From the NCBI GenBank assembly GCA_944382875.1, contig CALWNQ010000003.1, positions 109,066 to 173,065 of the forward strand: a DNA stretch of 64,000 bases. Reading direction: 5' to 3'. A model generated the notes under the pieces. It had not been told where the DNA came from and ran no database searches. It saw nothing but the letters and a program-made list of their open reading frames with translations. Origin of the DNA: an uncultured Clostridia bacterium (GTDB lineage: Bacteria; Bacillota; Clostridia; Oscillospirales; Ruminococcaceae). Both the position numbers and the translations under genes were made by a program. This document shows positions 7,735 to 16,549 of this stretch, piece by piece. Numbering within the stretch: the first letter of the stretch is position 1; each line of letters opens with the position of its first letter.

Positions 7735-8970
7735 ATGGCAGATTCTATTATCATTATCGGTGGCGGTGCATCCGGACTCTGTGCCGCCGTTTGTGCGGCA
7801 CAAAGCGGAAATGCCCGCATCCTGCTGTTGGAAAGGGGTGCAAGAGTAGGGAAAAAACTACTGGCAACCGGCAACGGACGCTGCAACTTAACCAACCGCT
7901 ATTTTTCCGAACAGAATTATCACGGCCATTCGCCGGAATTTACCCGTCCTGCCTTTATCCGGTATGGATTGAAACAGACGCTCCGTTTTTTTCAAGGCCT
8001 TGGTTTGGTGATGCAGGAAGAGGATGGCAAATTATATCCCCGTTCGTTCCAAGCTTCATCGGTACTGGATGCTTTGCGCTTTGAGTGTGATAAACTTGGT
8101 GTGCAAACGCGCTGCGAAGCTGAGGTAACTGCCATCCAGTCCAGAAATGGAAAATTTCTGATCACTGTCAACGGCAGCGAAACTATTTGGGCAGATAAGG
8201 TCTTGATCGCAGCCGGCGGCCCTGCTTCTCCAAAACTTGGTGGAACGGACAGCGGATGCCGGCTACTCCAAAGCCTAGGGCATCATGTCACACCCTGCCT
8301 CCCCTCTATTGTCCAGCTGAAAACCGATACCTCCACCATCCGCCCCCTCTCCGGAATCAAAGTACAGGGCACAGCCTCACTCTTTTCCGGCAAACAGAAA
8401 TTCCGCACCGAATCCGGGGAAATCCTTTTTACCGATTATGGGCTTTCCGGGCCACCAATCCTCCAGCTTTCCTGCATTGCCACCCGGCTGCTGTTTGAGA
8501 AAGCTCCCGACTTGGCTATTCAGCTTGATCTGTTCCCCGACTTCACACCGGAAGAGCTATTAAAGCTTTGTTCTGCCCTCTGCGCCTCCCATCCGGAGCG
8601 CCCCTTAGAGCAATACCTGCTGGGAGTTACCCACAAACGCGTCGCACAGGCAGCACTCAAAGCGGCAGAAATTGGTCCGCTTTCCCTTCCCTGTTCCAGC
8701 CTGGGAGCACGGGAACGGAGTCGGCTGGTTTCCCAGCTCAAACGCTGGCGGATCCCATTGACCGGCACTACTGGTCTTACCAATGCGCAGGTGACGGCGG
8801 GCGGCGCTATGACTGCCGAATTTGATCCCCAAACAATGGAATCCCGACTGGTTCCGGGGTTCTATGCCTGCGGGGAGGTACTTGACATCGATGGTGACTG
8901 TGGTGGATTTAACCTGCAATGGGCCTGGTCCTCAGCCATGCTGGCAGCAGCTTCGATGCTGCTGCCGTAA
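7735..8970 (+). CDS. NAD(P)/FAD-dependent oxidoreductase, HI0933/BaiN family
   Basis: The 411-residue flavoprotein opens with a Rossmann FAD motif (IIIGGGASGLCAAVCA) followed by LLATGNGRCNLTN, the family hallmark. It ends with GGFNLQWAWSSAMLAA, the C-terminal FAD contact. The family includes YhiN and the bile-acid dehydroxylation enzyme BaiN, but most members have no assigned substrate, so no specific reaction is claimed. Its ATG follows AGGGGGAAACAGG. It is probably transcribed with fbp, which starts 23 bp downstream. Confidence 0.88.
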   Translation: MADSIIIIGGGASGLCAAVCAAQSGNARILLLERGARVGKKLLATGNGRCNLTNRYFSEQNYHGHSPEFTRPAFIRYGLKQTLRFFQGLGLVMQEEDGKLYPRSFQASSVLDALRFECDKLGVQTRCEAEVTAIQSRNGKFLITVNGSETIWADKVLIAAGGPASPKLGGTDSGCRLLQSLGHHVTPCLPSIVQLKTDTSTIRPLSGIKVQGTASLFSGKQKFRTESGEILFTDYGLSGPPILQLSCIATRLLFEKAPDLAIQLDLFPDFTPEELLKLCSALCASHPERPLEQYLLGVTHKRVAQAALKAAEIGPLSLPCSSLGARERSRLVSQLKRWRIPLTGTTGLTNAQVTAGGAMTAEFDPQTMESRLVPGFYACGEVLDIDGDCGGFNLQWAWSSAMLAAASMLLP

Positions 8971-8993
8971 AACAGACAGAAAGGCGGTTCTTC

Positions 8994-10991
8994 ATGGAAA
9001 ATCAAGATCTTTCCGGAACCATCCGGAACAACCTGCACTATTTGCAGATGCTTTCCAATCAATATCCTTCTATTGAAACAGCAGCAACCGAGATTATCAA
9101 CCGGGAAGCCTACCTCAATCTGCCAAAAGGGACCGAACACTTTATGTCCGACCTCCACGGCGAATACGAAGCCTTTCTCCACATTCTGAACAACGCTTCC
9201 GGCGCCATTAAGGAAAAGGTGGACATCCTGTTTGCCAACACCCTCTCTTCCCGCGAACGTGCTGTTCTTGCCACCCTGATTTACTATACCGAAGCCAAAC
9301 TCAAAGAAATCAAGGCCGAAATCCCCCCCACCGAAATGGAAGAGTGGTATAAAATCACCCTAAACCGGCTGATGGAGATCTGCCGGCTGGTTGCATCCAA
9401 ATACACCCGTTCCAAGGTGCGGCGTGCGTTGCCGAAAGGTTATGAACACATCATCGACGAACTGCTCCACACCAATTATGATGCGCTGAACAAAGAACAG
9501 TACTATGGCCACATCATCTCCACCATCATTGAAATCGACCGGGCGGACGAGTTTATCATCGCCGTCTGCAACACCATCAAACGGCTGATTGTGGACCGCT
9601 TGCATATTGTAGGAGATATCTTCGACCGAGGACTGCGGCCGGACATCATCATGGACTCGCTGATGGAGCACCATCGTGTGGATATCCAGTGGGGCAACCA
9701 CGACATCCTCTGGATGGGCGCCGCTGCCGGCAGCCGGACCTGTATCGCCAACGTTCTCAACAACTGCATTACCTACAACAACCTGGAAGTCATTGAAACC
9801 GGCTACGGCATCAGCCTGCGGCCACTCGCCCTCTTTGCAAGTGAAGTCTACCGCCATTCCAACCTACGGTGTTTTATGCCGCGTGTGCCGGAAGAAGGCC
9901 ACTATAACCCCAAAGACCTCGAACAGGTTGCGCGGATGCACAAGGCCATCGCGATCATCCTCTTCAAACTCGAAGGGCAGACCATTCTCCGCAATCCGGC
10001 TTTCCGGATGGAAAACCGCCTGTTCCTTGATAAAATCGATTTTGAAAAAGGAACCGTACGTATCGGGGAAAAGGACTATAAGCTCCTTGATTGCGACTTT
10101 CCCACCATCGACCGGGAAAATCCCTATCGCCTCTCAGAAGAGGAAGCGGAAGTGATGTCCCAGCTCCGGTTCTCATTCCAGCAAAGCGAAAAACTCCAGC
10201 GCCACGTCAAATTCCTCTACTCGAAAGGCGGCATGTACCTCTGCTGTAACCAAAATCTGCTGTTTCACGGCTGCATCCCGATGGATGAGGACGGTTCCTT
10301 TACCAAATTTGAAGCGGACGGCAAAATACTCTCTGGAAAATCCTTTATCGACTATACCGAAGAGCTCGCTCGTCAAGGGTATTACGCGCGTCCGGATACT
10401 CCCGAACGGCAGAAAGGCAAGGATTTCCTATGGTTTTTGTGGTGCGGAAGCAGCTCGCCTCTCTTTGGCCGCGACAAAATGGCTACCTTTGAACGAATGC
10501 TGATCGGAGACAAAACGCTTTGTGAAGAAGGCAAAAATCCCTATTACCATCACAACAACGAAGAAGAAACCTGCGTGCGGATTCTAAAGGAATTCGGCTT
10601 AACTGGAGAGTATTCCCACATCATCAACGGCCATGTCCCAGTCCGCAGCAAAGACGGTGAAAATCCCGTCAAGGCAAACGGGCGCTTGATTGTCATCGAT
10701 GGCGGATTTTGCAAAGTCTACCAGCCCAAAACCGGCATCGCAGGCTACACGCTCATCTATAATTCCCACGGCATCCGGATCACTTCTCACGAGCCGTTTG
10801 CCGGCGTAAACGACGCCATTCGCTACAACAAAGACATCCTTTCCACCTCGGTGATTTTTGAAACCCGAGAATCCCGCATTAAGATTGCCGACACCGACGA
10901 TGGTGCCCGAATCCGGGAGGAAATTGCCGATCTGAAGCTGCTGCTCGAAGCTTACCGCTCCGGCTTAATCAAAGAAAACCATCACGATTGA
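8994..10991 (+). CDS. fbp: fructose-1,6-bisphosphatase, class III
   Basis: The 665-residue enzyme dephosphorylates fructose 1,6-bisphosphate in gluconeogenesis and is the Firmicutes-specific class III form (PF06874). Calcineurin-like metal motifs are visible: MSDLHGEYEAFLHIL near 50, HIVGDIFDRG near 210, WGNHDILWMGAAAG near 235 and INGHVPV near 545. Length matches the family (about 640-670). The ATG at 8994 is chosen because AAAGGCGG lies just upstream. The longer frame from 8919 overlaps the preceding gene and lacks a site. Confidence 0.95.
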   Translation: MENQDLSGTIRNNLHYLQMLSNQYPSIETAATEIINREAYLNLPKGTEHFMSDLHGEYEAFLHILNNASGAIKEKVDILFANTLSSRERAVLATLIYYTEAKLKEIKAEIPPTEMEEWYKITLNRLMEICRLVASKYTRSKVRRALPKGYEHIIDELLHTNYDALNKEQYYGHIISTIIEIDRADEFIIAVCNTIKRLIVDRLHIVGDIFDRGLRPDIIMDSLMEHHRVDIQWGNHDILWMGAAAGSRTCIANVLNNCITYNNLEVIETGYGISLRPLALFASEVYRHSNLRCFMPRVPEEGHYNPKDLEQVARMHKAIAIILFKLEGQTILRNPAFRMENRLFLDKIDFEKGTVRIGEKDYKLLDCDFPTIDRENPYRLSEEEAEVMSQLRFSFQQSEKLQRHVKFLYSKGGMYLCCNQNLLFHGCIPMDEDGSFTKFEADGKILSGKSFIDYTEELARQGYYARPDTPERQKGKDFLWFLWCGSSSPLFGRDKMATFERMLIGDKTLCEEGKNPYYHHNNEEETCVRILKEFGLTGEYSHIINGHVPVRSKDGENPVKANGRLIVIDGGFCKVYQPKTGIAGYTLIYNSHGIRITSHEPFAGVNDAIRYNKDILSTSVIFETRESRIKIADTDDGARIREEIADLKLLLEAYRSGLIKENHHD

Positions 10992-10996
10992 TACAA

Positions 10997-11024
10997 AAAA
11001 CCGGCTGGAATCCCAGCCGGTTTT
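10997..11024. terminator. bidirectional terminator fbp/rsfS
   Basis: CCGGCTGG and CCAGCCGG pair around AATC, flanked by AAAA and TTTT. It lies between the convergent ends of fbp and rsfS. Confidence 0.88.
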
Positions 11025-11029
11025 GGTTT

Positions 11030-11386
11030 TTATTTGGTGAGGAGATGGGAGATATCCACCTTTTCGCCGTCCGCCCACAGTCGCTCCAGACCATAGAAAT
11101 CACGGGTTTCCTCATAAAAAACATGGACAATTACATCGGAATAATCCAGAATGATCCAGTTTTCACTCTTGTATCCTTCCACATTGTGCGGCTCCACGCC
11201 TTTCTGGGAAAGCTGATACTCAACCTCATCGGCGAGCATCTTAACCTGGGTAGAGCTGCTACCGGTGGCAATCACAAAATACTCGCCCAAAATGGTCAAG
11301 TCTCCCACACGAAGCACCCGGATATCCCGCGCTTTTTTACTATCCAATACTTTGACAGCTGTTTCCATCAGCTCTTTTGCGTTCAT
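11030..11386 (-). CDS. rsfS: ribosome silencing factor RsfS
   Basis: The 118-residue RsfS/Iojap protein binds ribosomal protein L14 and blocks subunit joining when growth slows. Typical features are DIRVLRVGDLTILGEYFVIATG and the C-terminal IVHVFYEETRDFYGLERLW. It is the last gene of a leftward run nadD-yqeK-LCP-rsfS, an order common in Firmicutes. An AAGGAGG site precedes the ATG. Confidence 0.95.
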   Translation of the reverse strand: MNAKELMETAVKVLDSKKARDIRVLRVGDLTILGEYFVIATGSSSTQVKMLADEVEYQLSQKGVEPHNVEGYKSENWIILDYSDVIVHVFYEETRDFYGLERLWADGEKVDISHLLTK

Positions 11387-11397
11387 CTGTTTCCTCC

Positions 11398-12456
11398 TTA
11401 CTCTTCATTTCCGTTCAAAATATCCCCGACAGTAGAATTATTGTCGTCATAAACATCCGTCGTATTCTGCAATTCCACCAGATTCAATTCAGAAATCGAA
11501 ACCGGATCATCAAACGGATGGAAGTTTTCATTTAAAATTTCCACCAACGGTTCCAAATGGACACTCCATACAGACTGACCGTTCGGCGCATAACAACCTT
11601 CCCCAGGCACTGTGTAAAAATGAATATCATCTTCATTGATCTTGAGCGCAACCTGCGCCAGGCTCAAAACAGTTTTTACATTCAAGTCGGTCGTCACTTC
11701 TTCCATTACAACCGGCACCAACGATGTGATTTGATCCAAAGAAAGGGATTTGAATTTTTTAAACATAGCGGAGAGGAATTGCCGCTGCGCATTCATTCTT
11801 CCAATATCGGAGCCAGGTCGACTGTGGCGTTCGCGTACAAACTTTTCGGCCTGAATACCGTTCAAGGTCTGCAATCCTGGCTTAAAAGTATAACCTTCCA
11901 GTGTGAAGCTTTCCTGTACATCAATTTCCACACCACCAACCGCATCAACAATGCGGATAAACCCATCCATAATTACATTGACATAATGGTCAACCGGCAA
12001 TTTAAAACGGTCATATATTACCTGTGCCAATCCTTCCATCCCGCTCTTACCATAAACGGCATTGATCTTCCCGGTGGAAGAAACATCAGTCCCAACATAG
12101 GTATCTCGCGGAATTTGAAGAATATTCACTTCACCGGTTTCCAGGTTGAGCTGTGCGACCATGATAACGTCGGTGAGCTTGCCGCGTGCGGTGCCAGCCG
12201 ACGCATCAATCGTGTTGTAATCAATCCCTGTAATCAGAAAATTGGTTACCTTGCCTCGATTTTCTTCAGTAGTTTGGATTGCTTCGTCAATACTGACAGC
12301 ATTGCCGGATTCGTCCACTTCCGGCAGCGGTGACCAGTTCATCAGTGATACATAACCGATTACCCCGCCGGAAACCGCAATTAAAACGACAGATATCACC
12401 AGCAGCACACGGTCCAGCACTGAAAGCCTGCGTTTTTTTCCTTTATTTTTTGCCAT
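11398..12456 (-). CDS. LytR-CpsA-Psr (LCP) family protein
   Basis: The 352-residue protein has a basic N terminus (KNKGKKRRLS), one membrane helix at about 15-38 and an extracellular LCP domain. FLITGIDYN, a cluster of arginines/aspartates (RGKLTDVIMVAQL, IPRDTYV) and VRERHSRPGSDIGRMNAQRQ are the polyprenyl-phosphate pocket residues. LCP enzymes transfer anionic polymers from undecaprenyl carriers to peptidoglycan. The C-terminal 50 residues are acidic and low in complexity. It lies between yqeK and rsfS, 11 bp from the latter. Confidence 0.92.
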   Translation of the reverse strand: MAKNKGKKRRLSVLDRVLLVISVVLIAVSGGVIGYVSLMNWSPLPEVDESGNAVSIDEAIQTTEENRGKVTNFLITGIDYNTIDASAGTARGKLTDVIMVAQLNLETGEVNILQIPRDTYVGTDVSSTGKINAVYGKSGMEGLAQVIYDRFKLPVDHYVNVIMDGFIRIVDAVGGVEIDVQESFTLEGYTFKPGLQTLNGIQAEKFVRERHSRPGSDIGRMNAQRQFLSAMFKKFKSLSLDQITSLVPVVMEEVTTDLNVKTVLSLAQVALKINEDDIHFYTVPGEGCYAPNGQSVWSVHLEPLVEILNENFHPFDDPVSISELNLVELQNTTDVYDDNNSTVGDILNGNEE

Positions 12457-12483
12457 TGATTCGCTCCACCTTTCCCGATTGCA

Positions 12484-13071
12484 CTACCGTTCCGCTCTGC
12501 GCGCCCGTTCCAGCGCAATCTGATGATAACAGGCCAGAGTATCCGGATGCAGTAATTTTCCATGTTTCACCAAATCTCCGATAATATACTGCATATCATA
12601 AAACATCGCCGCATCCAAATCAACATCCGCCAGATTCCGCATCTCCCGGACGTCACTGTACTCGCGGTCCGCCGAAGTCAGATCCGCAAGGTAAACCACC
12701 TTTTCCAACAACGACATATCTGCTCGTCCAGTCGTATGATACCGAATAGCGTTAAGGACGTCCGGATCTGCGATATGTAATACATCCCGGGCATATAAAA
12801 ATCCCGCTGTCGCATGCCAGAGCTGCGGAGAAAATAAGTCAGCATCCGATAAAAGTATACCAGACTTTTCGATCGTTTGCAACAAAATTTTTGGTGTCGT
12901 ATTTTTTTCGATATCATGAACAAGCCCAGCAAGCTCTGCCTTATCTGTATCCGCCCCGTGGATACGGGCCAGTTCTACCGCACGTTCCATCACATTGAGC
13001 GAATGTTTATACCGTTTTGGTGTCAGCCTTGTTTCCAAAAGCTGGGCGTATTCCGGGTAATTGGTTTTCAT
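12484..13071 (-). CDS. yqeK: YqeK, HD-domain Ap4A hydrolase
   Basis: The 195-residue HD-domain protein corresponds to the YqeK family, symmetrical diadenosine tetraphosphatases of Firmicutes. Metal ligands are visible as KHSLNVM near 20 (His), GLVHDIEK near 47-54 (HD) and the later HATAGFLYA and IRYHTTG histidines. Its ATG overlaps the stop of nadD by four bases (ATGA), showing translational coupling. Confidence 0.93.
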   Translation of the reverse strand: MKTNYPEYAQLLETRLTPKRYKHSLNVMERAVELARIHGADTDKAELAGLVHDIEKNTTPKILLQTIEKSGILLSDADLFSPQLWHATAGFLYARDVLHIADPDVLNAIRYHTTGRADMSLLEKVVYLADLTSADREYSDVREMRNLADVDLDAAMFYDMQYIIGDLVKHGKLLHPDTLACYHQIALERARRAER

Positions 13072-13658
13072 TTGACATATAACCCCTTTTCCTGAATATA
13101 GGAAAGTACCGCTGGCGGCAGCAGCGCCGACACATCCTCCCCGTTCCGCAGCTTTTCCCGAACCATAGTGGAAGAAAGCGGCAAAGGCTCTACTCGAATC
13201 ACACGGGCTTTTCCCAGTTCTGCCGCTTTCCGTTCCAGAAGAGCCTGCTCACCATCATTCCTTGCAAATGCCGCCAGATCCGCCATTTGAAGGATATCCT
13301 TCCAGCGGTACCATTTGTCAAAGGTGCAGAGCATATCCGTCCCCATCAGCAGCGTAAACCGGGTATCCGGAAAGAGATACCGCAGCCGTTCCAGCGTCAG
13401 CACGGTAAAGCTTTTGCCTTTGGCGCGCTGTTCAATGTCGCTTACCCATACATTCTCCATCCCGGCAACGGCGAGCCTCGCCATTTCCAGCCGGTCACGG
13501 TTGGAAGCGAGATCGGCGGCAGCCTTGTGCGGCGGGATATTGGTGGGAATTAAAAGCAAACGGTCAAATTCCAGCAGACGCGCCGCCTCCCGGATAAGAT
13601 GCAGATGTCCGTTGTGAATTGGGTTGAAAGTACCGCCGTACAGACAGAAATGCTCCAT
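13068..13658 (-). CDS. nadD: nicotinate-nucleotide adenylyltransferase
   Basis: The 196-residue enzyme adenylates nicotinate mononucleotide in NAD synthesis. The nucleotidyltransferase signature GGTFNPIHNGHL is at residues 8-19 and the ISSTMVREKLR-like motif appears as PLSSTMVREKLRNG near 160. Length matches NadD. It overlaps yqeK by four bases and follows yhbY. Confidence 0.95.
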   Translation of the reverse strand: MEHFCLYGGTFNPIHNGHLHLIREAARLLEFDRLLLIPTNIPPHKAAADLASNRDRLEMARLAVAGMENVWVSDIEQRAKGKSFTVLTLERLRYLFPDTRFTLLMGTDMLCTFDKWYRWKDILQMADLAAFARNDGEQALLERKAAELGKARVIRVEPLPLSSTMVREKLRNGEDVSALLPPAVLSYIQEKGLYVK

Positions 13659-13683
13659 GAATAAGCCCCCTTGTTTTTGGGAA

Positions 13684-13974
13684 TCAGTCGAGTTGGATCA
13701 CCGGCTCCTCCGGATTAGGCATATACAGGGTGATGCGGGTGCCCACAACCTGTACCACATCACAGCCCACTGCAGAGGCAATCTCGGCAGCCGCTTCTTT
13801 TGCGGTATACAGGCTGTTGTCCAGAACCCGGATTTTGATAAGTTCCCGGGCGAGCAGCGCATCCGACACCTGTTTGATCACATTGTCATTGATACCACCC
13901 TTGCCGATCTGCAGAATGGTGTCCAGTGTATTGGCCATACCGCGCAGTTTTGCGCGCTGTTTGCTGTTTAACAT
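13684..13974 (-). CDS. yhbY: YhbY-family RNA-binding protein
   Basis: The 96-residue CRM-domain protein binds precursors of the large ribosomal subunit. The conserved start LRGMANTLDTILQIGKGGI and the A/E-rich middle fit the family. It lies between rdgB and nadD in the usual Firmicutes order, with GGAG ahead of its ATG. Confidence 0.92.
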   Translation of the reverse strand: MLNSKQRAKLRGMANTLDTILQIGKGGINDNVIKQVSDALLARELIKIRVLDNSLYTAKEAAAEIASAVGCDVVQVVGTRITLYMPNPEEPVIQLD

Positions 13975-13984
13975 AGTTTTCTCC

Positions 13985-14563
13985 TTATCTGTTGTGTTTT
14001 AAAAATTCTTCCAGCATCCGGTTGGCGCGGCCGCGATGGCTGACCGCGTCCTTCTCCTCCGCCGACATCTCTCCAAAGGTCTTATCCCCGCAGTAAAAAA
14101 GCGGATCGTAGCCAAAACCGTCCTCTCCTCTGGGTTCCAGTCCGATTGTGCCGGGACAGATTCCCTCGAATACCCGCGCTTTACCGGTTTCATCCACATA
14201 CGCGATCGCACAGGTAAAATGTGCCGCACGGTTGGTAACTCCTTCTAGCTCGGAGAGAAGCTTGCGGTTGCGGTCGGCGTCGGTGGCGTCTTCGCCTGCA
14301 TAACGCGCCGAATAAATGCCGGGCCGTCCATCCAGCGCATCCACGCAGAGACCGGAGTCGTCCGCAATCACAGCTGTGTGGGCAACTTCCCAGACGGCAC
14401 GCGCCTTGATAAGCGCGTTTTCGGCAAAGGTATCGCCGTTTTCCTCAGCATCAACTGTGATTCCCTTTTCTTTCTGGGAAAAAACGGTGTAGCCGAGCGG
14501 TTCCAGCATTCGTTTAAACTCCCGCACCTTGCCGGCATTGCCGGTGGCGATGATAATTTCCAT
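13985..14563 (-). CDS. rdgB: XTP/dITP diphosphatase
   Basis: The 192-residue enzyme hydrolyses inosine and xanthosine triphosphates to keep them out of DNA and RNA. The motif IIATGNAGKVREFKRML opens the protein, followed by ADDSGLCVDALDGRPGIYSARYAG and the C-terminal SHRGRANRMLEEFL. The ATG at 14563 follows AAAAGGGGAATA. The open frame continues upstream to 14797 but overlaps the next gene and is not conserved in type. Confidence 0.94.
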   Translation of the reverse strand: MEIIIATGNAGKVREFKRMLEPLGYTVFSQKEKGITVDAEENGDTFAENALIKARAVWEVAHTAVIADDSGLCVDALDGRPGIYSARYAGEDATDADRNRKLLSELEGVTNRAAHFTCAIAYVDETGKARVFEGICPGTIGLEPRGEDGFGYDPLFYCGDKTFGEMSAEEKDAVSHRGRANRMLEEFLKHNR

Positions 14564-14565
14564 TA

Positions 14566-14892
14566 TTATTCCCCTTTTTTCAGAATCTTTTTCCGCCAGA
14601 TAAAACAGGTAGCTGATACCGCTGCCAGTATCAGCGGCATTGCCATTTCCACCCAATAAAAGATTTGTCCCCATATATTTCCAGTGAGGACAACGGCTGT
14701 CGTCACAGAAACCACAGTCGGACCGTCCGCACCGCCGATGATTCCCAGTGAATCGATTGGCGGTACCACATTCATAGTCCACCAGGCTGCCAACCACGGC
14801 CCCCAGAACAATATCGCCCAGATCACAGCGAGAATCCCGGAAATTACCCCTATAATTTTCAGAATTCTAGCCTTGGTGCCTGTAATATTCAT
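14566..14892 (-). CDS. miniature OadB-like membrane protein
   Basis: The 108-residue protein has a hydrophobic N-terminal segment (about 10-37), the sequence LGIIGGADGPTVVSVTT (about 48-64) and a second strong membrane helix (about 74-98) ending in a lysine-rich tail. The GGADGPT motif is characteristic of the beta subunit of sodium-translocating decarboxylases (OadB/GcdB), where the aspartate binds sodium. The full subunit has around 380-430 residues. Here only that segment exists, between a good start (GGAGG) and a normal stop, 2 bp before rdgB, and no alpha or gamma subunit is nearby. It is either a separate small family or a retained fragment. Function is unknown. Confidence 0.7.
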   Translation of the reverse strand: MNITGTKARILKIIGVISGILAVIWAILFWGPWLAAWWTMNVVPPIDSLGIIGGADGPTVVSVTTAVVLTGNIWGQIFYWVEMAMPLILAAVSATCFIWRKKILKKGE

Positions 14893-15454
14893 TCTTTGTT
14901 AGCCTCCAATGATATTGCAGCTTTCCTTTATTGGGTTGCGGAATTTTTTCTGTCAAAATAAGTGTAAATCCATTTTTTTCCCAGACACGCCTTGAACGAA
15001 TATTATAATCTTCACATAAACAATGTAAAACATCTACATGTTCGCATTCAAAAGCGTATTTCACCAACATTCCAACAAAAAGCGTTCCAATCCCTTTCCC
15101 CCAATATTTTTTTTCGCCAATCGACATATCAATTCTTCTTACATCGACATCATCGGCATAAATCTCTCGAATTTTCGGAAGATTCATTTTTTGCAGCCAG
15201 CATTCTCCTATAATCTCGTCGTTCACCTCAACGATAAAGCACGGATTGTTTTGGGATATTCCTCCGTAAATTTGGTGGACCACTTCCGGAGGATAGCTTT
15301 CAACATCTTCTCCTTCGACCCAATATAACACCTCGGGATCGGAATTCCATTTATACAGATATGGCAAATACTCATCAGAAAGAGGGCGCAATATAATCTT
15401 ATACTCATCATTTCCGCCATATAATGTTACATCATGTGATTGAATAATGCTCAT
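14867..15454 (-). CDS. GNAT family N-acetyltransferase
   Basis: The 195-residue protein has the GNAT core with the acetyl-CoA loop in EKKYWGKGIGTLFVGML (about 113-129) and the helix NIRSRRVWEKNGF near 150. The N-terminal ILRPLSDEYLPYLYKWNSDPEV resembles aminoglycoside 6'-acetyltransferase-like and ribosomal-protein acetyltransferases, but the substrate cannot be told. The gene is visibly AT-richer than its neighbours, which may mark later acquisition. Its 3' end overlaps the OadB-like gene by 26 bases. AAAGGAG precedes the ATG. The 178 bp on its upstream side (15455-15632) show no gene. Confidence 0.85.
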   Translation of the reverse strand: MSIIQSHDVTLYGGNDEYKIILRPLSDEYLPYLYKWNSDPEVLYWVEGEDVESYPPEVVHQIYGGISQNNPCFIVEVNDEIIGECWLQKMNLPKIREIYADDVDVRRIDMSIGEKKYWGKGIGTLFVGMLVKYAFECEHVDVLHCLCEDYNIRSRRVWEKNGFTLILTEKIPQPNKGKLQYHWRLTKNEYYRHQG

Positions 15455-15632
15455 ATATTGATGCTCCTTTCGCTAGAGGCGCTCTCCTATTTGCGCTCTT
15501 AAAAATTACAGAAAAAAGAAATTTTTCACATATAAAGTGACAGCACGAATAACCTGCAATAAATTTTGAACACTGCTGTTTCCCAGAATTTTAGCCATTT
15601 CACAATGCTTACATAAAAAATAGTTCGTTGAA

Positions 15633-16538
15633 TTACTCAAACAACGCTTCGACAAAATCCTCCGGCACAAATTCCTGCAAATCGTCGATCTTCTCACCCA
15701 CACCGACAAACCGGACCGGCAACCCAAGCTGGTTCTTGATCGAAACTACGATGCCGCCTTTGGCAGTGCCGTCCAGTTTGGTGAGAACGATGCCGGTGAT
15801 GTTGGCCGCTTCCATGAACTGCTCCGCCTGGTTGACCGCGTTCTGTCCGGTGGTGGCATCCAGGACGAGCAGCACCTCCACATCGCAGCCTTCCGCTTTC
15901 TGGCTGACAATCCGGAACATTTTTCCAAGCTCGGCCATCAGGTTTTTCTTGTTGTGAAGCCGTCCGGCCGTATCGATGAGCAGAATGTCGACATCCCGCG
16001 CAAAGGCCGCATCGATCGAATCATACACAACCGCTGCCGGGTCGGCGCCCTCCTGATGCTTGACAATATCCACACCGCTCTGCTGTGTCCAGATTTCCAA
16101 CTGGTCAATCGCCGCAGCCCGGAAGGTATCTGCCGCCGCGACCAGCACCTTTTTGCCCTGTGCCTTGTAGTTGGCCGCCATCTTGCCAATGGTGGTGGTT
16201 TTACCTGCCCCATTGACGCCGATGACAAAGACAATCGACGGTTTGGTTTCCAGCTTGAACGGCTTTTCCTCCCGAAGCATGTCGGCAATAATCGATTTGA
16301 GCATCGCCTTAACTTCCGAAGTGTCGTTTTTACCGGTCCGTTTGATTTCGGCGCGCAGCCGTTCGCAGATGTCGGCCGAAGTTGCCGCTCCCATATCCGA
16401 CATGATGAGCGTTTCTTCCAGCTCCTCCAAAAATTCGTCGTCCACCTTGGTGAACGAGTGGATCACCGTTTCCACCTGCTTCATCATGGCATCTTTGGTC
16501 TTTTGGAGCCCCTGTTTGATCTTATCAAAAAATCCCAT
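15633..16538 (-). CDS. ftsY: signal recognition particle receptor FtsY
   Basis: The 301-residue GTPase docks the ribosome-SRP complex at the membrane. The NG domain is complete: GVNGAGKTTTIGKMA (G1), DTFRAAAIDQLE, DTAGRLHNK (G3) and TKLDGTAKGG (G4). The acidic A domain of enterobacterial FtsY is absent, as usual in Clostridia, and the N terminus (MGFFDKIKQGLQKTK) is an amphipathic membrane-targeting helix. It follows smc by 11 bp, the common smc-ftsY arrangement. Confidence 0.96.
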   Translation of the reverse strand: MGFFDKIKQGLQKTKDAMMKQVETVIHSFTKVDDEFLEELEETLIMSDMGAATSADICERLRAEIKRTGKNDTSEVKAMLKSIIADMLREEKPFKLETKPSIVFVIGVNGAGKTTTIGKMAANYKAQGKKVLVAAADTFRAAAIDQLEIWTQQSGVDIVKHQEGADPAAVVYDSIDAAFARDVDILLIDTAGRLHNKKNLMAELGKMFRIVSQKAEGCDVEVLLVLDATTGQNAVNQAEQFMEAANITGIVLTKLDGTAKGGIVVSIKNQLGLPVRFVGVGEKIDDLQEFVPEDFVEALFE

Positions 16539-16549
16539 CGTTTTCCTCC

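Noticed and set aside
14564..14797. Longer start for rdgB
   Set aside because: The extension lies over the OadB-like gene and does not resemble RdgB. The ATG at 14563 has the family start and a ribosome site.
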